64,000 bases of DNA from Pyxicephalus adspersus (GCF_032062135.1 NC_092860.1:130739484-130803483); one strand, 5' to 3'. Counted from the first letter of the stretch, positions 1 through 13,500 are shown. Translations and numbers: made by a program. Notes: generated by a model not told the origin, from the sequence alone.

Positions 1-407
1 GAATCTATATTTTATTTCCTAAAAAGGAAATCAAAGTGACACATTGGCATTGTTCTCCAGCATAGCTAACCACAACTCATAGTAAAGCGTTGATAAGGAA
101 AAAAAAGAACCTTTGCTCATAGTGAAAGTTTTAAATATTTATCTAAAAGAGAGAGTTACAAAATAAAGGGGTAGAGATAGAAAAGCTTGTGCAGAAGGAG
201 CTTCCTGAAGCTTCCTGGGATAAATGACATACATATTCCAGGAGGCTTTGAGCTGCTCCTTCTACACATGCCCGAGATTAGGCGCAGAAGGGGCTTTTCC
301 ATCATTGAAATAAAGGTGCTGATCTCACACATGCGTAGTCATGGCTGCACTTTTTTTTACTTTGTTTTTACAAATACAGCAATATACGTCACCTGATCCT
401 ACATCTA

Positions 408-1677
408 CGAGGGGGTGCTGAGAAGTTTCTAGCTTTGCCCCCTTCCAGATGAAATAGAAAAATCAGTGTGGGGGCATATGACAGCCTAATATCTTAGTAT
501 GTAACTTTGCAAATATCAGGTCTTTGCGATTCTTAAAACTGGTATTTCTTTTAGTGAGAAGCTGTGATGGCAGAGGCACACGCAAGTTTCACGTCATTGG
601 AGTTACAGGCGTCATGAAGTTTTTGTTTCTCCAGGGAAAGTCAGCAACGGACATTCACACTGAGATGTCACAAACACTGGGAGAGAAGTGTCCTTCCTAC
701 AGCACTGTCAAAACCTGGATATCTCGTTTCAAGACTAGGCATTTCACTGTTAAACGTGAGCCCCACAGTGGGCACCCCCCCAACCTCAACTTACCAGGCA
801 TCCTGCGATGCTGTCCAGCGAATATCCGCAGAAAAGATAGCCCAGATACTTGACATCTCACGGGAGCGTGTTGGGTTTATCAGCACTATTCTAGACATGC
901 GCAAGCTTTCAACGAAGTGGGTGCCAAAATGTTTGAACAGTGATCAGAAGAAGGAACGAGTTGAAGCTTCCAAAGCCGTTTTGGCCCATTTTGAAGCTGC
1001 ACAGGACTTTTTGACTAGGTTAGTGACTGAGGATGAAACCTGGCTCCACATCTATGATCCTGAAACCAAGGAAGAGTCAAAGGAAAAATGGCGCCACAGA
1101 GGGTCCCCGCAGCCGAAGAGGTTCTGTACCCAGAAATCGGACAAAAAAGTAATGGTGTCCGTTTTCTGAGACAAAGACGGTATTCTGTTGATGGACTACC
1201 TACCTCAGGGCTCTAGTATCACCGGACAGTATTATGCTAACCTCCTGGACCAACTGAAGGAGGCAATTAAGACAAAACGCCGTGGAAAGTTGACCAAAGG
1301 AATCCTTTTTTTGCATGACAATGCACCTGCGCACACGTCCAACGTTGTGGCTGCCAAATAAATACCCTTGGCTTCCAATTGGTCCACCATCCCCCCTACT
1401 CACCTGACCTGGCCCCTTCGGACTATTATCTGTTTCCAAATTTGAAGAAACACCTGAAGGGGTAAAGTTTTGAGGACATATCTGACGTCAAAGATGCTGC
1501 TAAGAGCTGGTTTGCGGCCCAACCAAAGGACTTTTATTTGAACGGTCTAGAAAAGTTGCAACTACGCTGTACCAAGTGGATGAGTTCCAGGGGAGAAAAT
1601 GTTGAATAAATGTGTTATTTCATAACTCTGGCTCTCTTCTTTTTTGGCAAAGCCAGGAACTTCTTAGCACCCCCTCG
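408..1677 (+). mobile_element. Mariner-type element, 1,270 bp, TA target site
   Basis: Terminal inverted repeats begin CGAGGGGGTGCTGAGAAG at 408 and mirror at 1677; the TA dinucleotides at 406-407 and 1678-1679 are the target duplication. The length is typical of mariner. The element lies inside another repeat whose two halves flank it. Confidence 0.9.
560..1607 (+). pseudogene. Mariner transposase pseudogene
   Basis: Reading along the plus strand with frame changes shows mariner transposase blocks: FLFLQGKSATDIHTEMSQTL and CPSYSTVKTWISRFKT (N-terminal helix-turn-helix), DETWLHIYDPETKEESKEKW (first Asp), and LHDNAPAHTSNV (second Asp). The SPDLAPSDYYLFPNLKKHL block (third Asp) is in a third frame, and the end is near ENVE before TAA at 1607. 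A frameshift near 780-850, a TGA at 1167-1169 where Trp is expected, and a further frame break near 1360 show it is dead. Confidence 0.88.
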
Positions 1678-1855
1678 TAAGCAGCGCAAGGGTGACATGG
1701 GGAGAAAAAGATGGCGCTGCCTGGCACTTCCTCTGTGCCAGGACAAAGCTAAAAACCCAAACTGCATTGTGGACAGCTCAGGAGTGATCAAGGAATCTGA
1801 AGAAGTAAAAGTAGGTGTGATTTTTTTTATTTTAAGTTTAGTTCCGTTTTAGGTC

Positions 1856-2657
1856 ATTCACTTAACAAGTCACACAAATTACAAAATAATAACATTACAA
1901 AAAATCATAAGTGACACTAGATCGGACACTAGACACTAGAGTTCCAAAATACCTCACCAAAAAAACAATCTATCCCCATGGCAAACAACAAGACATTCCA
2001 AGTATCTGAAAAGCAACAATTTGTACTCATAACATTTTCAAGTACAATTTATTCTAGCAAAAAAAATCTGTATTATATAAAGAACCTGAACATAGAATGT
2101 AAGCAGCTAATATTGACCAGAAAATGTATATTTACTATTTTCTTGGATTGTTGCCCTGAGTAACACGCATAGCCTTATATTTAGAACTGGCTGACATGTA
2201 TAATTGTCCTCATTAAATTTGTGCATTAACGATGGTGATTTGCATGAAATATTTCACTTATCTTAGTGGATGTGACTTTGCTGGCTACAGCCATGCAATC
2301 ATGTGTTTTTCTACACTTTGGGTTTTTTTTCCCAGATGAATTTTCACTGTATTCACTAAGCTACATTATACCTTTCAGAAAAATATTAACTTTGCTAAGT
2401 GAACAGCCTATAAAAGTGAAACAGTTTGATGCCTTTCTAAAACCATATTAGAGAAATAGTGATGGAGGACAAACAAAGCCATTTACACTGACCTAGGAAT
2501 TAAATGCTCATCACTGTTAGTTCAGCTCACAAAAGAAATAAAGGGTAAGAATAATAAAGCAGTAAAAACCACAACACCGGTTCCAATCCTTCTCTTCACT
2601 ATCCAAACAGAAGCCTGAGGTTCAACTTTAAATGACAAATATATTGCAATTTTTTAA
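1856..2657. other. No gene seen
   Basis: AT-rich sequence. Open frames are short and show no recognisable protein; I see no exon with good splice sites. Confidence 0.5.
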
Positions 2658-3247
2658 CCTCCCTAGTGGTTTATTTCTTTCCGTTTTTTTTTATGTCTAA
2701 AAAAAAATTTATTTTACAGTATAATATAATAGTTTGGGTATATTAAAGTTTGAAACACAAAATCATGTAAAAATAATAAATTGAATAAATTAAAAAATCT
2801 ATATATTTAAAAAAAATGGTAATGTTTTTTAATTTAAAAAAAAAAATACATATTATACTCACACTAATATATATACTGTAAAATAAATGTTCTTGAAAAC
2901 AATGTACTGCTTTTACACATATAAATCCAATGTATTGCATTCAATACAGTTATTTTATATTGAATGCAATACAAATGGATTTTGAATTTCCCGCCCGGCC
3001 CGCCGCCAATGTACACAGGCACCGACGTCACCAGGAACTCCTCGGTGACTCATTGGATGCAGAAGCCAGCCAGAAGAAGAGAGAAGACGGAGATCACGGC
3101 GATAGACGCGGAATGCCGGCGGATCAGGTAAGGCTGTATTTACTATTACCTTCCCATAGGTTTAAATACCCTGAGTGTGACTTGGGGTTACCGCTTTCAG
3201 CAACTTTTTTCCACCCCGAGTCACACTCAGGGTTACCTCTAGGGAGG
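2658..3247. mobile_element. TTAA-flanked non-autonomous DNA transposon
   Basis: The ends are CCTCCCTAGTGG (left) and, inverted, CCTCCCTAGAGG (right), each bordered by TTAA (2654-2657 and 3248-3251). TTAA duplications are typical of piggyBac and Kolobok elements. The left part is extremely AT-rich and the part from 2985 is GC-rich. A 16 bp perfect hairpin lies at 2931-2973. No transposase remains. Confidence 0.7.
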
Positions 3248-3251
3248 TTAA

Positions 3252-4326
3252 TACATGTATTAACCTATATTACATCTATCTTTAAATATATGACTATTTC
3301 TGAGCATTCTCAGGGAGGATTAAAAAAAAAAAAAAACTTGTTATTAGGGGCAAATTCCTCCCATCTGACACTATGTATCACCATCCTGTTTTGAGTAGGT
3401 CCTGCACATCACATTCTTTCCCAGATTGTGACCGATAATTTTTTTCAAATCACGCCTTGAAAATGTGTACACCTGCCAATTAAGGGACAAAGGGTAACTT
3501 TATCAAGTCCAAATCAAACTTATCAAATGTAATAGATCATATGTATCTTCATTCTGCTGATACCTTGTGCCCAATAAAGAAATTGGACAAATTCCAGGAA
3601 AATTCTGTCTTTTTAATATTGATTTATCATACAATACATATTGAATTATTTGCGTTTACAATTCAATAATAAAGATAAGGAATTACCAATGTTATTTCTA
3701 TAATTCCCAGGCACATAAACAACAAGCGTTTGTAAAATGTCTTCATGATACATCAGTGCTGATAGTGCTGCAGATGATATACCTGAAATACCACAATTTC
3801 ATCCACGCAATGAATATTAATAAACAAATAGTAGCACTCTTCCCTCTAGAGGTAGAAAAGCATTGTAACTGCAAAAGGTAATCAAATAACTAAACGTGCA
3901 TGTAAATCCCAGCAATGACTAAGTTTATAAAGTGCCTGTAAAGAAATCTAGTGTTCAACCACCCCAATTATATAGCTTTAAATAAGAAAGAAACAAAAGA
4001 TGGCTTTTTTGGCAATAAAATAAAAGCATTACTTTACTTAGACAAAAGATAGGGTCCTTCAACAAATTCTTTGTTAGATATTGATCTCATATGCTAACAG
4101 AATAATTCAGAATTCAAAGTTTACATATTACATATAATCACTTGTGAATATTCATAATTCTTGTCTGACATGTAGAGATTCATAGACTTAGTACAAAAGG
4201 AAACACCATATTACATATATATCAGGACTGAATATTTACAAGTATACTGTGTGATTGTTGTGGTACACTATGGATAGTTGGCATAATACTCCTACACCAA
4301 ACAGCACAGCCACATATATATTACAT
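3252..4326. other. No gene seen
   Basis: AT-rich intergenic DNA; no recognisable protein, RNA gene or repeat ends. Confidence 0.5.
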
Positions 4327-4330
4327 ATAT

Positions 4331-4414
4331 ATCATATATCAATGATATTACATTATAGAAACATATCATATATCAATGATATTACATTATAGAAACATAT
4401 CATATATCAATGAT
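4331..4414. repeat. 34 bp tandem repeat, about 2.5 copies
   Basis: The unit contains CATATATCAATGATATTAC; starts lie at about 4333, 4367 and 4401. Confidence 0.75.
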
Positions 4415-4438
4415 ATGTGGGAAAGCAATTGATACATA

Positions 4439-4659
4439 GGCCCTGATTTATGAAAGCTCTCCAAGGCTGGAGAGAATACACTTTCAGAAGTGAACTGGGT
4501 GATCCAGAAAACATAAAATGGATTTTTAAAAATAATTTTCTTTTTGCTAGCAAATGTTTTGAATCCTGGACCAGATCCATTCCAGGTTTGCTGGATCACC
4601 CAGCTTCACTTCTGAAAGTGTATTCTCTCCAGCCTTGGAGAGCTTTCATAAATCAGGGT
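4439..4659. mobile_element. Palindromic MITE, copy 1
   Basis: Long inverted repeats: CTGATTTATGAAAGCTCTCC at the left and its complement at the right, with GGTGATCCAG inside each arm. It is the same family as the copies at 16.9, 31.0, 34.6, 36.4, 38.6, 40.5 and 42.8 kb. Confidence 0.85.
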
Positions 4660-5121
4660 CATACTGAGAATCACCATATGAGGTAGCTGGAGATATATGG
4701 CCTTTTTATTTAATTAAACAAATACATCTAAGCTGTGATACCTTATTACGACTAGGAGTATTAATCAATTTATTAAATACACACTTACTGGGGTGGAGGT
4801 ATTTTTTACCTAATTTAAATTGATGTACTGTAGAGATAGTGGTAGTTTTTGATCAAATTAAAGTTTTAAATAGATGTTTAAATTCTAAAAACATGCAGTT
4901 AGGTTATTTGGCTTCCCCCAAATTAACCTTAGACTGTAATAATGACATATGACTATGGTAGGGACATTATATTGTGAGCACCTTTGAGGGACAGTTAGTG
5001 ATATGGACTATGGAATTTTTTGTTTTTGGGATAGATAGACTTTAAAGTGAACCTGTGTCTAGATAACGAACAATATACATATACAAAATTCCCAATCTAG
5101 GAGATAAGTGATTCTGAAGAT

Positions 5122-5398
5122 GTGATCCATGGCTGCGCAGCGGACTCCAATTCGAGATCTATAAAAAATATTCTATTTTCCAATTGGGTTTACATTACAG
5201 TAATCCCCTTGGAGGGTAAGGATGCCCTGGTGCGTGGTAGTTACAGACCGATCTCCTTATTGAATCAGGATCTAAAGTTATTTACTAAGATCTGGGTTTC
5301 CAGTTAGGGACAGCTATTTCTTCAAGTAAGGTTTATGCTGTCCAGAGAGATGAGGGACAACATACCCAGGGTCAGCAACTGGATCCAATTGTCTAGAT
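5122..5398 (+). pseudogene. L1-type LINE reverse transcriptase fragment
   Basis: The translation shows GSYRPISLLNQDLKLFTKI, the conserved start of the L1 reverse transcriptase domain. In another frame follow FMLSREMRDNIPRVSNWIQL, matching the next L1 block. It is a short, frameshifted relic. Confidence 0.75.
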
Positions 5399-5647
5399 CA
5401 GGGGGATCCACCATACCCTGTCTTTTCTCTATTATCTTTACATTCCTCTTTGCTCCCAGTGACATTGGAGATCTGAACAATTTGAGAAAGTGAATCTCCC
5501 TATGGTGATACAGACACCAATTAGAACTTGAGTGTTTCTTTCATGCAGCCTATTTGATTGGGCTGGCAGCACTTAATTTGTACAAAAAAAAAAAAATAGA
5601 CTTCATAATTGAGTGGTCCATGAGGTCCGAAAGGCTGGCGACCACTG
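5399..5647. mobile_element. hAT-like fragment inserted in the L1 relic
   Basis: It starts CAGGGGGATCCACC and ends with the inverse of CAGTGGTCGCCAGCC. The flanks GTCTAGAT and GACTAGAA match at 6 of 8 positions and could be a decayed 8 bp duplication. Confidence 0.5.
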
Positions 5648-8600
5648 GACTAGAACAAATCACTAGAAGAAGAAAAGGAGCTACGGCTCAAAAATATCTG
5701 CAGCTGTAAACCCTGGTAACCCATCAGACACACTTAAATGGGTGAGAGCCCATCGGGTGTTGGACTATGTTACTCAATGCAATGACAAGTTGAATTAATG
5801 ATGGGTAAATGCAATGTAGGTTGAGTGAATCCATCCTAACATACAGGCGATATACTATCTGCAAAGATATGCCTAATATTATTATCTCTCCTCCACTATG
5901 AATAATATATATCTATGAAGTAAACTATTACAATTTGTCTTTATTTTTCAAACAGGGAAACAAAAGAGTATCTTTCCATGATGACATCGGACACATTTCC
6001 AAACCGAATAATGACAATTAACACAACACTAAAATACTGATTGTCAGTTACATAACAATATTATTATTAAAAATCACAAACATTTATTTTAATTGAAGTT
6101 ATCGATTAACAAATGACATAAAAAATAATAGAGTAAAGCAAATTTAGATAACAATCACAGATTGATCTGACCTTGACCATAAATACCTTCTATATAAATC
6201 AGCAACTGAATTTTAATATTACCTGGCATGTGCATCTGTGTCATAAATATGAATTATTATGCTCGGTATACCTCGTTGATTCGAAGTTGACAAGCATAAA
6301 AAATTTTAAACAGCAATTCCTTGGAGTGTTTGGAATAACAGTAATTTTAGTGATATTTGGGGCTGAGACAGAGAAAAAACTAATTTTATGTAATATAGTG
6401 GGGAATAGCTGTGTCCGTTTTAGATTGAGGTTATCTCAATAAAGGAACTCTTGAAATTCATGTAAACGGGACAGGATGCATAATCCTTCCATTGTATTCA
6501 AATCTGCAAACAGCATTTATAAATTTATATAGAATGGGGAAAAGGTGAAACCATCGGCAGTTTTTACTGCTATCCGTGAGATTTTACTACACTTTCTCTT
6601 CTCGAAACAAACTTATGATCAACAGTTCATATTGTTGTGGACAATAGCATGGACACTGTGTATTTATTATAAATAGATTCCATGTTGAATGTTGCCCTAT
6701 AGCTAAAAATTACCATTACTGCAAGATTCTAAATCACTGCAGAGTTTATTTCAGATCTGCAAATGAACATAGATGAAAAGAAAAAAGTCTACCTGTCAAT
6801 ATAAATCATACAACCTATTTTTTAACAAAACATCTAAAATTTATTAAACTTTGTTATTACATGTATAGTATTGTTGATTAACATTTTTAATATCCTATGT
6901 CCTTCTATCCTGAAGAAATCAAAAAGGGTGAATCCTCCCAGTAAAAACACAAATAATGTGACAATTCTGACAGGGTTCTTATCCTTCTAAAATCTACAAA
7001 AATGATTTGGCTTCATGAATACCTAAAGAGATGAAACAGCAAAATGGTACTCAACAGTATGTTTCTGCTTAACCTGGTTTATTTTATCTCAATAAACAAC
7101 AGCCTAAGGAACTCTCTTTCCCTCTTCCTTTTTTATCCCTCTCTGTCTCCTCCTATTTATTTTTTCTATCTTTTCAATATCACTTTTATTTATATTCCTA
7201 AAAAATATAATTTTAGGAACTTTATTTGATGGATACAAGGAAGTCTATAAGAACGGTACGGTTGGTATTTTCTGTTTTACACATATTGTTTTTTTGTATT
7301 TCTGAAAACTTTGTTATCCTTTAATGGTTCTTGTATGTTGTTTACTACTCTGTCATAACGGTTGCAATAAAAAAAGGTTAATCTATCCAAAATCAGATAT
7401 TAAAGTTTATGGGACATGCAGGAGAGTTAAAGCAAACCTGATATGATAAAGAAGTAATAAAACTGGGATACTTTTGCTTACCTTCTTCTGAAAATGTTTG
7501 GCCGTATCACTACTCTAGTGGCTTTAAAATTTACATCACTTAACTGTAGGATGCGCATAGCTGCTAAAAAAATAATAATAAAAAAAAAAATAAGTGCAAT
7601 ACGTAATTTTTAATAATGGGATTGTAGCCAATATCTTACCCTTTAACCTTAAACTTAACCTATGAATACCTAAATAATAAAAATAATTAAAGCAGAGACT
7701 GCAGCTAGAATTTACCATCTTAAAACAAACTTTACTTTAAATGAATCATAACTATACACAAATCTTTTCACCACTGATGAGAGCCCAGCCACCACAACTC
7801 AGACTTGAAAGCTTTATTACGAACTTCTTTAACTGTTACTAATGGTCCTTTTCTCTCCTACTCGCGTGCCCTGAACATTAGTTGGTTTGTGAACGTCTTT
7901 ACTACTGGTTAACTCTTTCAGGAAAGTGTACCTATTTTAATGTAAAAAGGGAAAGGTGTCATGGAACCCCAGGTGGCCGGGTGGGGTTCTGCATAGGAAG
8001 CTTTGAATGAATGAAGTAGAAGCTGGAGCCTACAGTTACTATAGCTTTCTGAATTTGACAGGTTGTGGATAGAACTTCCAATGAAATATTAGTCTGTGGT
8101 GTGTACATGCAGAGTACACTGACTTGGATGTTATAAGTTGCAATGAGTAAATAACAACAGAAAAAAAACATATTCTTTGCATGTGTGTCTTTATTTCAAC
8201 AACAATTTGTGAAAAATTTTAATGGGAAAATTCTTTTCAATACATGTGGTCAGTAAAATGTTGGGAAAGATATCCTCAGGGATAAGTACAGGAAGTCAGG
8301 AAGGAACAATTGGTTTATTGTGCGCTTGAAGGTAAAGAGTAATCCCACAGCAAGGATTTTTTTTATAACAGTAGAACAAGGTTTAAAGCATTGGATTCAA
8401 ACGAACTCTAAAAGGGAAGTATCCCCCAACCTTAGCCATAACTACAAAAGGATGACATTGGCAATGTATCTCATGGTTTTACCAGATTTTTACTATTACC
8501 TTTGTTAATGCCAGGCAAAACAACATGAACCTGCAGGTGTGTTGAAGCGCCATTACCAGCACGGCATGCCAAGAAAACACTTGGTCTAGGAAGTGCACCA

Positions 8601-8823
8601 AAAAAGCACATACACCATTGTTTTAGTAGCACAGAACAAGACACATAGTAGTGAACTACCATGTGTTATTATGTCCTGTATTACTAAAATATATTTATAT
8701 ATGTTATATATTATCTTTTCTGTTTACAGTAATGCGGTGGCAGCCTGTTCAAATAAAAACTAAGATTGGGCCTTTACAGTTCTTCATATAATATGCAGGA
8801 AACCCCTTGTTTTTCCTCTACAA
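5648..8823. other. No gene seen
   Basis: AT-rich intergenic DNA. Short open frames have no recognisable product; no exon of a known neighbour (for example ANAPC4) was found. Confidence 0.5.
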
Positions 8824-9265
8824 CAGGGGTGTCAAACTCAAATACACAGAAGGTCAGGGCCAAACATGAAATTTATTGAAAAAAAAGTAATTTTACTATT
8901 TCATCAATACCTAACAAAAACAAACCCTACACACACTTTAGGGTTAAAAAGACTAGTTTCTATCTATCTATGCAGGCTGTGTTGTTCATCTTCTCACATC
9001 ACAAGTTTGTCTGACACTAAATATTACACTATGCAGTTTCTAATGGATTGAAACACAATGCCATTGGTAGTCAGGCACCATGCGATCATTGCCTAGGCTT
9101 TGTGTCACATGATGGGTCTACAGAAATAATGTTTATGTATTGCATGTATTGAAAATGATGATGTGAGGTGGTAGTGCGGGCGGGCTAGATGTAGATCATT
9201 TTTTTAATTCTTTGGGGGGGGGGGGGCAAAAAAAAGGACCTCGAGGCCAGAGTTTGAAACCCCTG
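8824..9265. mobile_element. hAT-like element with perfect 8 bp target duplication
   Basis: The ends are CAGGGGTGTCAAACTC and, inverted, CAGGGGTTTCAAACTC. CTCTACAA flanks both sides (8816-8823 and 9266-9273). No transposase is present. Confidence 0.85.
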
Positions 9266-9693
9266 CTCTACAACATACAGTAGGAACTCATCTGCAGTGG
9301 GGAACGGGTAGGTTAGATTAATCATATATTATGACAGCACTGGGATTAGGTATAAGGCTGCCAACAGATATCGGACAGCATATAATGGAAGGGAAGGTCT
9401 TTATCAATCTCCACCTAACATAAATTTATTTTGGACTTTGCTACATATCAGTAAAAGGTTTTCATTATTCAGGGGCAGTTTAACTAGCTCAAAACTAACC
9501 TAAAAAAACCTTACCCTTAATATCTGCCAAGTTTCACACTTTATTCTATCACCATTGAAACAAACATTGTAATTTGACAACTAAAATAAGAAAAAACACA
9601 AACGCCTTCTATTCGTACAATATGTGGCAGATTAACTTCCATTACTTTGTCTATCAACAGGTGAGGAATCCATGTCTAAATCATCAACTGTCT

Positions 9694-10484
9694 AGTTTAT
9701 TTTCATTCCTTGTTTTCATCTTTGTAGACTGAGCCCTGGTAAGACACTCCTAATCTTTCTATTTAGTTTCACTTTCAGAAAACGTGAAATTAATTTCAAA
9801 TTAATACTTTCAGTTTTACCATTGCTCAGAAAAAAAGGGCAATGATTAGAAGACTGACTCTGAAATTCATCATCAAATTTTTTCACCTGCAATAAATGAT
9901 TAGAAAAATATCTTTTGGAACCCGACAGCCTGGAAAAACTTACATAAGGGTTTTCTTTCCAAGTCTTCTTGGTGACTTGACGCTGCCTGCCTTTACAGAG
10001 CAACATGTGAATTTGCTGTGATGCTGTCACGTACGTTACAGTCTGAGGCCAACCAAGGTACCAGTGTGCTTTTGAGTACCTGGAATAATGAACATTCACA
10101 TATAAGCTCTCCCGCTACTCACAGGACTTTAAGACTGAAGTGCTATTCACCACTGTATGATCTTGTGTTATTATATAAAAAGCATTGCGTTTGAGCCAAT
10201 GAGTCCAAAAACTGTCAACTTTACTAAGAACATACAAGAAAACAAATGGTTACCAAAAAAATAAAATAAAAAATATATATATTACATAGAGCCAACAGTT
10301 TGTGAGCTATTTTATCATGGATGACTGGAATTTAACATTCTGTCCTAAGAACACATTTTTAATTGCTGTGTGCAGAAGCTGGATTCATTCATGTACTGAA
10401 GAGTACATAATGAGAAAACAGCAAATCTCCTCCATGAACATGGGGACAAATTCTTGATTCACCAGATCACTGTTCATCACATCA
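9694..10484 (-). other. Probable ZCCHC4 3' untranslated region with unexplained ORF
   Basis: This lies downstream of the ZCCHC4 stop. Candidate poly(A) signals on the minus strand are ATTAAA at 10363-10358 and AATAAA near 9699-9694. A 127-codon open frame spans 10099-9716; I do not recognise its product, it has no clear domain, and it may be chance within the 3' UTR. The extent of the UTR is inference. Confidence 0.4.
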
Positions 10485-10581
10485 TCAAGTCAGGCGTTTC
10501 TTTTTCTTTCCCCGATTTTTTCCTTTTTGAGCGAACATACTTTCCTTCACCTTTACCTTGAAATTTTGTTTCCTTTTCACT
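10485..10581 (-). CDS. ZCCHC4: ZCCHC4 coding exon 13 (basic C-terminus and stop)
   Basis: It encodes [20 protein letters not shown] and a further lysine-rich tail ending KKKKRLT, then TGA. The acceptor is GTTTTTACAG. Only this frame continues exon 12 in phase and resembles the basic ZCCHC4 tail. Confidence 0.82.
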
Positions 10582-13500
10582 CTGTAAAAACAAAATTTAC
10601 AAAAGGTAATTCCACAATGTTGCACAAATGATTATACTCTTGTAGCAATTTACAGATACATTTTTCAATTCACTATATTTACTTCCCAATAACATTTGAC
10701 AAGTTTTACTAGGACAGCAAAGTTTTGAATTCACTCGACACTAAACAGATTATTTTACAGCACACAGACTACATTTTAAAATGTAGCAGTATTTTTTTCT
10801 CCCTAATGTGAACCCGTGACCAGGCTATGAACATTCAAGTATCTGAATATTGTTAACAAAAAATAAATGAGTTTAAAAGTAAGTCTTCACTGATTTATGT
10901 TGCTGCAGATGTTGTGCATCCTCAGTGTATCCCTAAAGTTGTCCACAAATTAATCTCCCAGCAGCTTACCTTCCCCCACTCCCAGCAGCACCTGAGCTGC
11001 CATAAATCTCTAATCTCTAAACATAGAGCACTGGGATGGGGAAGAAAGAAGAGCTCTGTTGTCGAGAAAATGGCAGGATGGAGATCGTGGCTTCTGCTTT
11101 GAACGTTGAGGAATATTTTTCTATATAGCACCTGCAGCACAGTGTTCTCCCCATCCCCTTTAAACTGGGCATACTACCCACCACTTTTCAGTAACCACCC
11201 AAAAACTGTAAAAAAGTTGTGTTCCAATACATGACTTGTGTTCTAATACAGGAAAAAAAATTCTAGACAGAACAGCTAACAGCAGCTATGTCAGCAAGGG
11301 CTTGTTTATTGGGAATTTACTACTTAAAATTAAAAATTTGGTATTACTTCAATCTCTATAGACTGGTCACAGATTCACTTTCAGGAGCAAAAAATAAATA
11401 AATAAATAAAAAAACACAAAAATTATATAAAATGTAAAATATAAGCAGCAAATTAAGTGGATTTAAAAACCCTGACCTTTCAAGGCTATAATAATAACAT
11501 TTGTAATGAATATGGATATGTGAATATTCAAACTTGCATAGACTGTCTACAAGTACACTTTATATTACTGTTAGTTTATGAGTAGAATTAAAATGAAACT
11601 CATCCCGACCCGTTTTTCATATTATTTCAGACCTTAGGAATATATAGGTTTGTCAGCTCAATGTTTTGAGTGGAAAATTATTCTGTAATTAAAAATTTAT
11701 TGCAGATTAGGGAAATGACACAAAATCTGTTACAGCCAAGACTGACTTTTTGTTGAGTCCTCCAGATGCAAGTCGACGAGGACAGTTTCTCTGCTTGTGA
11801 TCACTTTCTCCACATACATAACAGCCACTCAAAGCAGCACCGCAGGGATGGTCCTGTAAAGAGCACCGGTCACAGGAATCACAGTGAACCCAGGCTGAAA
11901 AACAACATTTGGATTTGATGTTAGAAAGTCATGCAAGATTATTTTAAGATACATTATTTTTTAAATATTTTATGGGCTTACAGATATAATTACATATCAC
12001 ATATAAAAATCACCATATTTCAAATACTTACATCTGGGAGTATTCCTTACAAATAAAAAAATCTGAGACAAAATGTCTTTTTTGTTATTTTGGCATTTTG
12101 AAATGTAAATCCAGCTTTGTATACATTTTTACACAATAAAATACACATATAACCCTTTTGTTAATAAGGATAACATGTATTGTGCATGTTGTAAAGTATA
12201 TGAAACTGTTCCTGCAGGAAAAGCTGTTGGAGCACACAGACCCAGAAAAGTGAAGACAGCTATGTAGCCCTATAGCTGTATATGTGCAGTATGAGTTCTA
12301 AAGCATTGATGCCTCCAGTGCCTAGACATGATTTTGAATAAGATTTGGTGATATCATTACTGTGCTAGAGACCCAGACATGAAAAAGCAAAGCTCTGTTC
12401 CTCTACCAAGGTGGTTTCCATAACAGAGACACAGTGCAGAGAAGGGCATGGTCCAGATCAGTGGCAGATGTAGCCAACAGTAGACCTTTGCCCCTTTGCC
12501 AGCTGGCACAACTTCCAGAATATAGTTGCAGAATTCAGGCAGCCTTTCTCAATCTTTTTAACATGAGGGAACCCTTAAAATAACATTTAGATCTTCAAGG
12601 AACCCCTTCTATATTTACTATATTCACAGCTCACAGTACATTAGTGTGGCGATGCGTAGGATTGCAAGGGGGGGGGGGAATGACACCCTTAAATATAGCA
12701 AAAGAGTTAATTGGCCTCCTTTAAACTGGCCTGGGGGGCACAAATTGCTCATTATTCAAGGAACCCTTAGCAACTTCTGGAGGAAGCAGTGGAGGAAACA
12801 CTACACTAAGGTATAAGACTTGCTTGTATTCTAAACAATAAGTATTAAGTAAGGTAAAAAAAACTCTGCTAGTTATAACTTACATGGTTTCACACATTTA
12901 TTGCATAAGGTGCAATGCTTCCATTCTCTGCCATCCTGTAAAAAAATGAAAATGTACAACAGTTCAGAAACTAGAGAAATGCAAACATGTTTATATATCG
13001 ATCGATATTTAGTCAACATCCATGTCCAAAACACTGCCAAACTTTACATTCCATACACCCGCTAAATATTTATTGTTTAAAACAAACAATGCTCTATGAA
13101 CAGATGTTCACAAAGAACACACAGATCCATGATACTATACATACAGTAATAGCATGTATAGAGTATGGCAAGTGACTGTGCCGACTGTAAATGCAACATG
13201 TGCATGATCACTGGCCAAAAATATCCGTAATAATAATCAGAATAAAATCATCCAGATGGATCACTTAATGCAGAGGAATCATCACGGATCTCCATCTTTT
13301 GACGTGGTTGGATGCTTTTTAGTCTCAAACAATCCCTGTCCCAGTGACACTAGGGGCAGTTTTTGGCTGGAGGCAAATAAATTACCAATATATTACAAAT
13401 TTTATCTTTGGGTTGTTTAAGGAAGGTGGGTAATAAATAAAGCTTATTACTTTGGATGGACAAGAGTTGCAGATTTCACAGTGCTTGTTTTCAGAGGACA

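Larger units (their letters stand above)
185..1855 (+). repeat. Interspersed repeat split by the mariner element
   Basis: 185-407 and 1678-1855 are the two halves of one repeat: GAGCTTCCTGAAGCTTCC and CCAGGAGGCT in the left half, GCCTGGCACTTCCTCTG and AAGTTTAGTTCCG in the right. A second copy without the insertion lies at 47819-48362, showing the same order of motifs around a continuous centre. Confidence 0.7.

Noticed and set aside
1200..1439. 79-codon minus-strand open frame
   Set aside because: It is antisense to the mariner transposase pseudogene.
5122..5307. 61-codon open frame as a host gene
   Set aside because: The SYRPISLLN motif marks it as an L1 reverse transcriptase scrap.
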